Below are positions 26,098 through 34,446 of a stretch of 64,000 nucleotides of DNA, one piece after another. Every line of letters begins with the position of its first letter. Positions within the stretch are counted from its first letter, which is position 1. This DNA is from Duganella aquatilis (GTDB lineage: Bacteria; Pseudomonadota; Gammaproteobacteria; Burkholderiales; Burkholderiaceae_D). The translations under genes and the position numbers were made by a program. Location: NCBI RefSeq assembly GCF_009674565.1, contig NZ_WKJL01000004.1:62001-126000 (forward strand). The letters are read 5' to 3'. The notes beneath the pieces were generated by a model. It saw only the letters and a list, made by a program, of their open reading frames with translations, searched no databases and was not told the DNA's origin.

Positions 26098-27093
26098 CTA
26101 TGCATCGGCGGGCGCCACAGCGCTCCCGCCGAACAACGGCAGCACATGCTCCGCCATCTCCGCGATCACGTCTTCGGCACTGCGCTGCGACGGCTTCATG
26201 TTCAAGGCGACGTGGGTGACGCCCAGCTCCTGCTGCTGATACCAGCGATCGATCAGCGCCTTGCGCCCGATCCGCACCACGTTATAGAAACGCTTGGGCG
26301 GCGCGTCCGGATCTTTCGCCAGATCGAAAAAGGTCGCATAGCCGTATGCCGGCGGCGGCGCCGTGCCAGCGTTGACGCGCAGGCTATCCAATATCTGGCT
26401 GATCGCATTCGCATCGTCGACGGACCAGATCCACGCATCGACATTCTGCGCCAGCCATTCCAGCGGCTGGCGCGAGCGCCCCACCGCGATCATCGGCATG
26501 CGCGCACCGAACGGCTTCGGCAACAGATCGAGTTCGCCATGCAACGTGCCGTAATGCCTGGTACCCAGCTTGGGGAATCTCTGCTCCCCCACACTGCGGA
26601 TCAGGTTAAACGCTTCACGGTAGCGCTCCTCGCGGTTGTCGAAATCGGCGCCGAACGCAGGATACTCCGAAGGCCGGTCGCCGGTCGACAAACCCAGAAT
26701 GAATCGTCCGCCGCTAAGTTGATCGACCGACGCCGCCTGCTTGGCAACGATAATCGGATCGCGCAGCGGCAGCACGATACCGGCGGTGCCGATGCTGATC
26801 CGGCTGGTGACCGAGGCCAGGAATCCCGCGTAGACGAAGGGATCCAGCATCTGTCCCACGTCGCCGAAATTGGGATCGTAGAACGGCACATCGCGCAGCC
26901 ACATGCTGGCAAAGCCGGCGTCGTCGATCATTTTCGCCAGGCGCTCGTGATCTTTCAACGTCGGGAACGGCGTATTCGGATAGGCTTCCAGCGGAGCGAT
27001 CAGGCCGAAGGTCAGGTGGCCAGGCGTGAATACCCGCTTGAAGGCGGCATGCTGCGCAAGGCTGGCGCGTTCTTGATCGGATGTCTGGCTCAT
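26098..27093 (-). CDS. Luciferase-like (LLM class) flavin monooxygenase
   Basis: A 331-residue bacterial-luciferase-family TIM-barrel enzyme (FMNH2/F420-type). It shows HLTFGLIAPLEAY at the start, GFASMWLRDVPF, ISIGTAGIVLPLRDPIIVAKQAASVD, and GGRFILGLSTGDRPSEY, the characteristic flavin-phosphate-binding strand. It would oxidise an organic substrate using reduced flavin. Its ATG overlaps the stop of the SnoaL-like gene (ATGA), and the old yellow enzyme lies at the head of the same operon and could interact with the same flavin pool. Substrate unknown. Confidence 0.9.
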   Translation of the reverse strand: MSQTSDQERASLAQHAAFKRVFTPGHLTFGLIAPLEAYPNTPFPTLKDHERLAKMIDDAGFASMWLRDVPFYDPNFGDVGQMLDPFVYAGFLASVTSRISIGTAGIVLPLRDPIIVAKQAASVDQLSGGRFILGLSTGDRPSEYPAFGADFDNREERYREAFNLIRSVGEQRFPKLGTRHYGTLHGELDLLPKPFGARMPMIAVGRSRQPLEWLAQNVDAWIWSVDDANAISQILDSLRVNAGTAPPPAYGYATFFDLAKDPDAPPKRFYNVVRIGRKALIDRWYQQQELGVTHVALNMKPSQRSAEDVIAEMAEHVLPLFGGSAVAPADA

Positions 27094-27584
27094 TGGCGTG
27101 CCTGTACCGGCAGCACCAGCCCATGCCCCGGATGACCGCCGCCAACCTGGCGCGATGGCCAGACCACGTCGAGTTGCGAGCGCGCGATGTACCAGCGGCC
27201 GTCGATACGCTGGTATTCATCGGCGTACATCCCCAGCAGAATCCAGGGATCACGCTCAGGCTTGCTGACCGTGTGCAGATCGAGCAGATAGCAGCGTCCC
27301 TGCGAGGTATTGGCATCGATGATTTCCACCCACTGGTTGGTCACCGCATGCAGAAACGGGTAACTGCCATGGCGCTCCACGTCGTACTCCGTGAACGCTT
27401 TCGCCAGGCCGTCGCGGATCGCTTCGCGTCCGTGAATGTCGCCGGCGCCGAAGTTGCAGACAGCGTTGGGTGCAAACAGCTCCGCCAGTTCGGTCAAGCT
27501 GTTGCTGTCCAGGCAGTGCGCATACAGCACGCGCAGGTTCTTGATTTCTTCCAGGTCCAGCAGTTTTTGTACGTGATCGGTCAT
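27090..27584 (-). CDS. SnoaL-like nuclear-transport-factor-2 fold protein
   Basis: A 164-residue protein with the NTF2/SnoaL-4 fold: ALLDLEEIKNL-type helical start (KLLDLEEIKNLRVLYAHC), ELFAPNAVCNF, HAVTNQWVEI, and a C-terminal strand RIDGRWYIARSQLDVVW. The family includes polyketide cyclases, dehydratases and ring-hydroxylating small subunits. AAGGAG stands before two consecutive ATGs; the second (27584) is spaced better. It is the middle gene of the OYE-SnoaL-luciferase-like operon, so a role in modifying the same small molecule is likely. No catalytic residues assigned. Confidence 0.82.
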   Translation of the reverse strand: MTDHVQKLLDLEEIKNLRVLYAHCLDSNSLTELAELFAPNAVCNFGAGDIHGREAIRDGLAKAFTEYDVERHGSYPFLHAVTNQWVEIIDANTSQGRCYLLDLHTVSKPERDPWILLGMYADEYQRIDGRWYIARSQLDVVWPSRQVGGGHPGHGLVLPVQARQ

Positions 27585-27600
27585 CATATTCTCCTTAAGA

Positions 27601-28695
27601 TTACTGGTAAGCGGGATAGTCGGTGTACCCCTTCGCACCGTGCAGGCCGTAGAACGTGGCGCGGTCGGCGTCAGCCAGCGGCCAGCCATTGCGCATGCGT
27701 TCCACCAGGTCAGGATTGGCGATGAAGGGACGGCCGAACGCCACAAGATCCAGTTGGCCATCCTGAAGCGCCGCTTCGGCGCTGTCGCGGTCAAAGCCGC
27801 CGGCGGAAATCAGCGTGCCTTGATAGGCCTTGCGGAATTCGCTGGCAAAGTCGGAAGGAATCGGCGTCTGACCCAGCGTCAGCTGGTCGCTGGTATGCAA
27901 GTAAGCCAGTTGCCGTTGATTGAGCGCGCTTGCCAGCGCAAGCCAGGTTGCGCGTTCGTCGGCGAAGGGCTGCATGTCGTACAGCCGGCCGAAGGGCGAG
28001 ATCCGCACGCCAATGCGGCGCGCCCCAACTTCGGCAATCAGCGCGTCGATCGTCTCCAGCATCAGCCGCAGGCGGTTGTTGATCGAGCCGCCGTAAGCGT
28101 CATCACGTGTATTCAGTTCGCCGTTGATGAATTGTTCGAACAGATAGCCGTTCGCGCCATGCAGTTCAACGCCATCGAAGCCGGCCGCCATGGCGCGCCG
28201 TGCGGCGAGCACGAAATCGTTGATCACGCGCGGAATGTCATCGGCAGCCAGCGCGCGCGGTTGGCTCGCTGGAACCAGGCCGGCCACGCCGGGACGCTGC
28301 CAGGCGAACGCGCTGGAGCCGGCCGCCTGACGCGCCACCGACGATACCGGCAACGCCCCATTCTCCTGCAAGGACACGTGCGAGAGCCGTCCAACATGCC
28401 AGAGCTGGGCGAAGATACGCCCGCCGTCGGCGTGGACCGCATCGGTCACCTGGCGCCAGCCGGCCTGCTGCGCATCCGAATACAGGCCGGGATTGAACAG
28501 GAAGCCAACGCCCTCGCGCGAGACCGGAATGCCTTCGCTGATGATGAGGCCAGCGGAAGCACGCTGGCGGTAGTACAACGCTGTCTGCGCATCCGGCACG
28601 CCATTCTCCGCGCGGGAGCGGGTCATGGGCGCCATGACGGTGCGATTCGGCAGGAGCAGGCCCGCCAGATCGAAAGGCGAAAACAATTTTTGCAT
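27601..28695 (-). CDS. Old yellow enzyme family alkene reductase (NemA-like)
   Basis: A 364-residue FMN-dependent ene-reductase of the NemA/OYE class. It has LFSPFDLAGLLLPNRTVMAPMTRSRAE at the N-terminus, QLWHVGRLSH, the substrate-binding pair in ELHGANGYLFEQF (H and N), NTRDDAYGG, and the FMN-phosphate strand LVAFGRPFIANPDL. It reduces activated double bonds or nitro groups using NAD(P)H. Start at 28695, nine bases after AGGA. That AGGA lies inside a 31-bp dyad just upstream. First gene of the three-gene operon. Confidence 0.93.
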   Translation of the reverse strand: MQKLFSPFDLAGLLLPNRTVMAPMTRSRAENGVPDAQTALYYRQRASAGLIISEGIPVSREGVGFLFNPGLYSDAQQAGWRQVTDAVHADGGRIFAQLWHVGRLSHVSLQENGALPVSSVARQAAGSSAFAWQRPGVAGLVPASQPRALAADDIPRVINDFVLAARRAMAAGFDGVELHGANGYLFEQFINGELNTRDDAYGGSINNRLRLMLETIDALIAEVGARRIGVRISPFGRLYDMQPFADERATWLALASALNQRQLAYLHTSDQLTLGQTPIPSDFASEFRKAYQGTLISAGGFDRDSAEAALQDGQLDLVAFGRPFIANPDLVERMRNGWPLADADRATFYGLHGAKGYTDYPAYQ

Positions 28696-28704
28696 CGGGG
28701 AGTT

Positions 28705-28735
28705 CCTAATCAATGAATCGCTTCATTGTATTAGG
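28705..28735. promoter_or_regulatory. Long dyad overlapping the ribosome binding site of the OYE gene
   Basis: CCTAATCAATGAA and TTCATTGTATTAGG face each other across TCGC, with one unpaired base; the inner arms CAATGAA/TTCATTG (28711-28728) are perfect. It ends 10 bp before the OYE ATG and contains its AGGA. It could be an operator for a repressor, as in NemR-controlled reductases, or a leader hairpin. No TetR-type regulator is adjacent. Confidence 0.6.
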
Positions 28736-28801
28736 ACGCCCGACAAAGATAATCCTACAATCCGTTAATTCAATCAATCCCACCAGGACCGAATTGATAC
28801 A

Positions 28802-29500
28802 TCAGTCGATGTACTTGAGGCCTGCCTGCTCCAGCGGGCCGCGCATGTTGTACATGTCCAGGCCAAGTACGCCAGCCGCCAGCTTGGCGCGCTTCTCGCC
28901 TTCCAGGTCTTCGCGCTTTTGCGCCACGGCGGCCACGCGGGCGACGTCGGCAGCCGGCACGACCACCACGCCGTCGTCATCGGCGATGATGGCGTCGCCC
29001 GGATTGACCAGCGCGCCGGCGCACAGCACGGGAATATTGACGGAGCCCAGCGTCGATTTGATCGTACCCTTGGCGCTGATGTTCTTGCTCCACACAGGGA
29101 AGCCCATCTCGGTCAGGAAGCGCACGTCGCGCACGCCGGCGTCGATGATCAGCGCTTTCGCGCCGCGCGCCTTGAAGCTGGTGGCCAGCAGGTCGCCGAA
29201 ATAGCCATCCGTGCATTCGGCGGTGATGGCGGCAACCACGATGTCGCCCGGCTGGATCTGTTCCGCCACCACGTGCATCATCCAGTTGTCGCCCGGATGC
29301 AGCAGCACGGTGACGGCGGTGCCGGCGGCCTGCGCGCCGGCATAGATCGGACGCATATAAGGCTTCAGCAATCCGACGCGGCCCATGGCTTCGTGCACGG
29401 TGGCGCTGCCGAACTGGCCCAGGTGGTCCACGTGTTCGCGCTCGGCGCGCACGATATTGCGCTTGACGACGCCCAGTTGATTGATCAGCGGTGTGGTCAT
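28802..29500 (-). CDS. galC: 4-carboxy-4-hydroxy-2-oxoadipate aldolase (GalC/LigK type)
   Basis: A 232-residue RraA-fold class II aldolase. It splits 4-carboxy-4-hydroxy-2-oxoadipate into pyruvate and oxaloacetate, the last step of gallate/protocatechuate 4,5-cleavage. Seen: [21 protein letters not shown], the metal-site region DAGVRDVRF, and [15 protein letters not shown]. Length agrees with LigK/GalC (about 230). Its ATG overlaps the upstream hydratase stop (ATGA), and GGAGAAGGG lies upstream. It is the last gene of the leftward galD-ligJ-galC operon. Confidence 0.93.
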   Translation of the reverse strand: MTTPLINQLGVVKRNIVRAEREHVDHLGQFGSATVHEAMGRVGLLKPYMRPIYAGAQAAGTAVTVLLHPGDNWMMHVVAEQIQPGDIVVAAITAECTDGYFGDLLATSFKARGAKALIIDAGVRDVRFLTEMGFPVWSKNISAKGTIKSTLGSVNIPVLCAGALVNPGDAIIADDDGVVVVPAADVARVAAVAQKREDLEGEKRAKLAAGVLGLDMYNMRGPLEQAGLKYID

Positions 29501-30522
29501 AATCCCTTCTCCTTCAGTGCAGCGTCCAGGCGCGGGAAGACGCGGCGCGCATTATGTTCGAAAATATTGGCGCGATCGGCGTCGGTCAGATTAGCGGCCT
29601 CGATGTAGCGCTTGGTGTCGTCGTAGTAGTTGCCGGTTTCCGGATCGATGCCGCGCACCGCGCCGATCATCTCGGAAGCGAACAGCACGTTCTTGACCGG
29701 CATGACCTTGGTCAGCAGGTCGATGCCCGGCTGGTGATAGACGCAGGTGTCGAAGAAGATGTTGTTCAGCAGGTGTTCGGTCAGCAGCGGCTTTTTCATT
29801 TCCTGCGCCAGGCCGCGGAATCGGCCCCAGTGATACGGCACCGCGCCGCCGCCGTGCGGGATCAGGAACTTCAGCGTCGGGAAGTCCTTGAACAAGTCGC
29901 TGGTCAGGCACTGCATGAAGGCGGTGGTGTCGGCATTCAGGTAGTGCGCGCCGGTGGTGTGGAAGCACGCATTGCAGCTGGTGCTGACGTGGATCATGGC
30001 TGGAATGTCGTACTCCACCATCTTTTCGTAGATCGGATACCACGATTTGTCCGACAGCGGCGGCGAGGTCCAATGCCCGCCGGACGGATCGGGATTCAGG
30101 TTGATGCCGACCATGCCGTACTCCTTGACGCACTTCTCCAGCTCGGGGATGCTGGTCGCCGGAGCGACGCCGGGCGACTGCGGCAGCATGGCCGCACCGA
30201 TGAAATGGTCCGGGAACAGCTGCGACACGCGCGCACACAGCTCATTGCAGATGGCGGCCCAGGTGGCGCTGGTATTGAAGTCGCCGATGTGGTGCGCCAT
30301 GAAGCTGGCGCGCGGCGAGAAGATGGTCAGGTCCGAACCGCGCTCTTTCATCAGGCGCAGCTGGTTGGTCTCGATCGATTCACGTAGCTCGTCGTCGCTG
30401 ATTTTCAGGTCGGCGACTTTCGGTCCCAGTTCCGGCGTGTTCAGGTTGGCGATCTGCTTGTTGCGCCATTCTTCCAGCGCTTTCGGCGCGGTGGTGTAGT
30501 GGCCGTGGCAATCAATAATCAT
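29497..30522 (-). CDS. ligJ: 4-oxalomesaconate hydratase (LigJ-type amidohydrolase)
   Basis: A 341-residue amidohydrolase-fold enzyme (PF04909 group) that hydrates 4-oxalomesaconate to 4-carboxy-4-hydroxy-2-oxoadipate. Seen: N-terminal metal motif [10 protein letters not shown] (D-x-H-x-H variant), [23 protein letters not shown], and [17 protein letters not shown]. This is the Sphingobium LigJ type; the hydratase GalB described in the Pseudomonas putida gallate pathway belongs to a different (PIG-L/LmbE-like) family. AAGGA lies nine bases before the ATG. It sits between the tautomerase and aldolase genes. Confidence 0.9.
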   Translation of the reverse strand: MIIDCHGHYTTAPKALEEWRNKQIANLNTPELGPKVADLKISDDELRESIETNQLRLMKERGSDLTIFSPRASFMAHHIGDFNTSATWAAICNELCARVSQLFPDHFIGAAMLPQSPGVAPATSIPELEKCVKEYGMVGINLNPDPSGGHWTSPPLSDKSWYPIYEKMVEYDIPAMIHVSTSCNACFHTTGAHYLNADTTAFMQCLTSDLFKDFPTLKFLIPHGGGAVPYHWGRFRGLAQEMKKPLLTEHLLNNIFFDTCVYHQPGIDLLTKVMPVKNVLFASEMIGAVRGIDPETGNYYDDTKRYIEAANLTDADRANIFEHNARRVFPRLDAALKEKGL

Positions 30523-30535
30523 CGGATGATCCTTT

Positions 30536-31636
30536 TCAGAGATGCGCGGGGACGAGCACTTCGCCCCGCATGATGGGACGGGCGGTACGCAGCAAAGCGG
30601 CGCGCGTCACCTGCCCGGATTGGTCGGTTTCCAGCTCGACGCTGAATTCGCCGGTGGGATGTTCGATCGATAGCGTTTTCACGTCGCCGGCGGGCACGCG
30701 GGCGACGTCGCCGGCGATGGCGCCCGGCAGCACGCAGGCGGTGGCCACCGTCACTGCAGCCAGCACGCCGATGGAGTCGTGGCAAACGTGCGGGATGAAG
30801 CAGCGCGTGTTGATCGCGCCGCCGTCGCGCGGCGCGGAGATCAAACACATCTTCGGATAGTTTTTCGCGGCGACGTCGCCAAGGCCCATCAGCGGGCCGG
30901 CGGCGAGGCGCAGCGCTTCGAGACGTGCGCGCAAGGTGTCGTTGGCAGTCAGTTCAGCGGCAGGCTCGTAGCCGGTGATGCCGAAATCGGTGGCGCGTAT
31001 CAGCACCATCGGCATGCCGTTGTCGATCAGCGTGGCCTCCACCTGCACGCCGTCGACGGCGATGCGGTCCAGCACACGGCCGGTGGGCAGCAGCGACGGG
31101 CATACGGAGCCGGCGGTGTCCAGGAAGTTGATGCTGATCGGTGCGGCGGTGCCGGGCACACCGTCGATGCGGGCGTCGCCGCTGTATTGCAGTTGTCCGT
31201 CAGGCGTCTGCACGGTCACGTCGCACTGCATGCCGGTGTTCAGCGTCAGGATGCGCGCAGTGGTGACGCCTTGCGCCACCGGCAGCAGGCCGCGTTCCAG
31301 CGCGAACGGCAGCGCGGCGGCCAGCATATTGCCGCAGTTGGGTGTGACGTCCACCGTATCGTTATTTGGCTGCAGCTGGGCGAACAGGAAGTCCAGGTCA
31401 ACGCCGGGCGTGGTGCTGCGGCGGACGATGCCGACCTTGCTGGTCAGCGGATGCGCACCGCCCAGGCCATCGATCTGGCGCGGATCGGGCGAACCCATGG
31501 CCGCCAGCAGCAGCCGGTCGCGCGCTGCCGTATCGACAGGCAGATCGGACTCCAGGAAAAACGGCCCGCGCGAGGTCCCGCCACGCATCAACATACAAGG
31601 GACTGCGCGCTGGTCGGATACTGGATATTGGCTCAT
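30536..31636 (-). CDS. galD: 4-oxalomesaconate tautomerase (GalD, PrpF family)
   Basis: A 366-residue PrpF/diaminopimelate-epimerase-fold isomerase that converts the keto form of 4-oxalomesaconate to the enol form for the hydratase. Seen: MLMRGGTSRGPFF (about 15-27), GGAHPLTSKVGIV, and DVTPNCGNMLAAALPFA with the catalytic cysteine, all typical. No ribosome binding site precedes the ATG (the upstream bases are pyrimidine-rich), so translation may start on a short leader. It heads the leftward gal operon and diverges from galR, 119 bp away. Confidence 0.92.
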   Translation of the reverse strand: MSQYPVSDQRAVPCMLMRGGTSRGPFFLESDLPVDTAARDRLLLAAMGSPDPRQIDGLGGAHPLTSKVGIVRRSTTPGVDLDFLFAQLQPNNDTVDVTPNCGNMLAAALPFALERGLLPVAQGVTTARILTLNTGMQCDVTVQTPDGQLQYSGDARIDGVPGTAAPISINFLDTAGSVCPSLLPTGRVLDRIAVDGVQVEATLIDNGMPMVLIRATDFGITGYEPAAELTANDTLRARLEALRLAAGPLMGLGDVAAKNYPKMCLISAPRDGGAINTRCFIPHVCHDSIGVLAAVTVATACVLPGAIAGDVARVPAGDVKTLSIEHPTGEFSVELETDQSGQVTRAALLRTARPIMRGEVLVPAHL

Positions 31637-31722
31637 GGTGAGGAAGGAATACGCTGTGTGAATGACGCCAGTATCTGTGCCGGCACCGTTTCCATGGTTG
31701 CGTTGTGGACGCTGATTTGTTC

Positions 31723-31736
31723 TAATCTGCTTATTA
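31723..31736. promoter_or_regulatory. LysR-type dyad in the galD/galR gap
   Basis: TAAT and ATTA are arranged symmetrically around six bases (TAAT-CTGCTT-ATTA), 19 bp upstream of the galR ATG and 86 bp upstream of galD. LysR regulators usually bind such T-rich dyads in divergent promoter regions, so this is a likely GalR site. Confidence 0.45.
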
Positions 31737-31755
31737 CGCCTACTTTTTAATCACC

Positions 31756-32961
31756 ATGTTCCTGGTCAGCCTGCGCCACCTCCACGCGTTTAACGCCGTT
31801 GCCGCCAGCGGTGGCATCCGCCGCTCGTCGGAAAGCCTGTTCCGCGCATCGTCCGCCGTGGCGCGCTCCGTTGCCGCGCTGGAGGAAAGCCTGGACGCCC
31901 AGCTGTTCGAACGCAAGGGACGCGGCATGCTGCTCACCGCCGCCGGCGAAGAGGTGCGCAAGCGCGCCGACCGCATCGAGGCCGAGCTGCACGCGGTGCG
32001 CGAGGAGGCCGTCCGCCTGCGCGACCGCAACGGCGCCAAGGTCGGCGGCATCGAAGCGCTGCTCAACGAACGCCGCCTGCAAGCCGCAACGCTGCTGGCA
32101 GAGATGCATCACATGCCCAGCGTGGCGCACGTCATGGGTGTGTCGCAGTCGGCGGTCAGCCAGGCCATTGCGCGGCTGGAGGACATGCTGGGCCAGCCGC
32201 TGTTCCTGCGCACCGCCCACGGCATGATGCCCACCGATGCCGGTCGCCGCTGGACCGAATCGTTCGAACGCGTGCTGTCGGAACTGCGCCACATCCCGGA
32301 AGACATCGCCGCGCTGGCCGGCGTGGTGCTGGGCGTGGTCACCATCGGCGCGCTGCCGCTGGCGCGATCGCAGCTGCTGCCGACGGCGATCGCCTCGGTG
32401 CTCAAGCGCCATCCGCAACTGCATATCCGCTCGCTGGAAAGCCCGTATGAAGAGCTGACCGCCAGCCTGCTGAGCGGCCGCATCGACTTCATCGTCGGCG
32501 CCCAGCGCGCCAGCTCGGCCGACGTGTTCGCATCGCGCTCGCTGTTCCAGGACAAGGCGGCGCTGGTGGCGCGCACCGGCCATCCGCTCACGCAGCGCAA
32601 GAAGCTGACGCTGCAAGATCTCGCCGGCTACCCCTGGGTGCTGTCGCGCAGCGGTACGCCGTTGCGCGAATCGCTGGTGCAGTTCTTCAATCGCCAAGGT
32701 CAGGAGCCGCCCTCGCCCGCCGTGGAAACCGGCGACCTGGCGCTGCTGCGCGGCCTGCTGGTCTCCAGCGACATGCTGACGGTTTTGTCGGCGCACCAGT
32801 TGCACCACGAAGTGCAAACCGGCCAGCTGGTGGTGCTGCCGTTCGAGATGCCCGGCATGGAGCGCAGCATCGGCATCACCACCCGCAAGAATGCTCACTT
32901 GTCCCCTGGGGCGTATGCACTGCTGGCCGAGATCGAAGCCATCAGCACGCGCTGGCGATAA
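31756..32961 (+). CDS. galR: LysR-type regulator of the gallate locus with two DNA-binding domains
   Basis: A 401-residue regulator, about 100 residues longer than an ordinary LysR protein. Two winged-helix modules are visible: residues about 5-62 (HAFNAVAASGGIRRSSESLF, RSVAALEESLDAQLF) and about 107-165 (LLAEMHHMPSVAHVMGVSQS, AVSQAIARLEDMLGQPLFLR). The effector domain follows (about 190-400, starting VTIGALPLARSQLLP). It lies between the two gallate operons, so it is very probably their activator, sensing gallate or an intermediate. The extra module is in one uninterrupted frame. Confidence 0.88.
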   Translation: MFLVSLRHLHAFNAVAASGGIRRSSESLFRASSAVARSVAALEESLDAQLFERKGRGMLLTAAGEEVRKRADRIEAELHAVREEAVRLRDRNGAKVGGIEALLNERRLQAATLLAEMHHMPSVAHVMGVSQSAVSQAIARLEDMLGQPLFLRTAHGMMPTDAGRRWTESFERVLSELRHIPEDIAALAGVVLGVVTIGALPLARSQLLPTAIASVLKRHPQLHIRSLESPYEELTASLLSGRIDFIVGAQRASSADVFASRSLFQDKAALVARTGHPLTQRKKLTLQDLAGYPWVLSRSGTPLRESLVQFFNRQGQEPPSPAVETGDLALLRGLLVSSDMLTVLSAHQLHHEVQTGQLVVLPFEMPGMERSIGITTRKNAHLSPGAYALLAEIEAISTRWR

Positions 32962-33103
32962 GCAGATTGAAACGGTCCGGCAAGCAAAAGCAATACTCTC
33001 CTTCCTGTCAATACGTACACTGCGATTGTGTTACAGCGGCGATGGCAGCTTCATCTGCCTTAACACCTCTTTACATAAAACCAGAACCAAGACAGGAGAC
33101 TTA

Positions 33104-34438
33104 ATGAATATAGGACATACGCTCGACGTCCGGGCCCACATCAACAGCAGGAAGATGAGCGGCCGCCAATGGCTGCTGCTCGCCCTCTGCTTCCTGATCG
33201 TCGCCACCGACGGCATGGATGTCGCCATCATGGGCTTCCTTGCACCGGACATCACCAGGGAATGGGGCATCTCGCGCGCCGCGTTCGGCGTCGTCATGAG
33301 CGCCGCCCCCATCGGACTGGCCATCGGCGCCATCCTGGTCGGCCCGATGTCGGACCGCTTCGGCCGCAAGAAACTGCTGATGACTTCCGTCGCCTGGTTC
33401 GGCGCCTTCACCATCATCAGCGGCTTTGCGCAGGACGTCACCACCTTGTCGCTGCTGCGCTTCCTGACAGGCCTCGGTCTCGGCGCGGCCATGCCGAACA
33501 CCACCACCCTGCTGTCGGAATACGTGCCGGAGCGTTCGCGCTCGACGCTGATCGCCATCATGTTCACCGGCTTTAACCTGGGCTCGGCGCTGGTCGGCTT
33601 CGGCGCGGCGGCGATATTGCCGTACTACGGCTGGCGCGCGGTGCTGATCGCCGGCGGCGCGGTGCCGCTGCTTTGCCTGCCCGTCTACCTGCTGCTGGTG
33701 CCGGAGTCGGTGCGTTTCCTGGTGGTGCGCAAGTTCCCGGCCGAGCGCATCGGCCGCACGCTGCGCCGCGTGGTTGGCGGCGACGTGCCGGACAACGCGC
33801 AGTTCACCATCAGCGAACCGCAGGTAACCGGCTCGCAGCCAGGCAAAGTGCTGTTGTCTTCCGCTTATCGCGCCACCACGCTGTCGCTGTGGGGCACCTA
33901 TTTCATGGGCCTGCTGGTGATCTACCTGCTGAGCGGCTGGCTGCCGACCATGATCAAGGATGCCGGCCTGCCGATCGAACGCGCCGCCAACATCACCGCG
34001 CTGTTCCAGCTGGGCGGCACCGTCGGCGCGCTGCTGGTCGGCTACTTCATGGACCGCGTATCACCGAACAAGGTGATTTCCGCGGCCTACCTGGGCGGCG
34101 CCATCTTCATCCTGTGCCTGGCCTCGGGAAGCGTAGAATCGTCCTTGTTCTCGGTGTTCGTGCTGCTGGCGGGATTCTGCATGAGCGGCGCCCAGACCGG
34201 CCTGAATGCCTACGCGCCGTCGTGCTATCCGACCGTGGTGCGCGCCACGGGCGTCAGCTGGATGCAGGGCATGGGCCGCTTCGGCAGCATCTTCGGCTCC
34301 TTCGCCGGCGGCGTGCTGCTGTCAATGGGCTGGGGCTTCAGCGCGGTGATCGCCATCCTGGCGGGACCGGCAACGCTGGCGGCCATCTTCATCGTCATTA
34401 ATAAACTCGGCCAGCGCGCCGTTGCAGCGAAAGCTTAG
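33104..34438 (+). CDS. galT: Aromatic acid:H+ symporter, probable gallate transporter (GalT-like)
   Basis: A 444-residue MFS protein of the aromatic acid:H+ symporter family (PcaK/GalT relatives) with 12 spans. The TM1 motif DGMDVAIMGFLAP contains the proton-path aspartate, and GPMSDRFGRKKLL is the loop 2-3 signature. AGGAG lies seven bases before the ATG at 33104; the longer open frame overlaps galR and is unlikely. It is followed 8 bp later by gallate dioxygenase, with which it should be cotranscribed. A 142-bp gap after galR contains its promoter. The gallate substrate is inferred from context. Confidence 0.9.
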   Translation: MNIGHTLDVRAHINSRKMSGRQWLLLALCFLIVATDGMDVAIMGFLAPDITREWGISRAAFGVVMSAAPIGLAIGAILVGPMSDRFGRKKLLMTSVAWFGAFTIISGFAQDVTTLSLLRFLTGLGLGAAMPNTTTLLSEYVPERSRSTLIAIMFTGFNLGSALVGFGAAAILPYYGWRAVLIAGGAVPLLCLPVYLLLVPESVRFLVVRKFPAERIGRTLRRVVGGDVPDNAQFTISEPQVTGSQPGKVLLSSAYRATTLSLWGTYFMGLLVIYLLSGWLPTMIKDAGLPIERAANITALFQLGGTVGALLVGYFMDRVSPNKVISAAYLGGAIFILCLASGSVESSLFSVFVLLAGFCMSGAQTGLNAYAPSCYPTVVRATGVSWMQGMGRFGSIFGSFAGGVLLSMGWGFSAVIAILAGPATLAAIFIVINKLGQRAVAAKA

Positions 34439-34446
34439 GAATCATC

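Noticed and set aside
31756..32961. Two LysR genes fused by error
   Set aside because: Only one effector domain is present and both winged helices are in one frame with a short linker, so it reads as a genuine two-module regulator.
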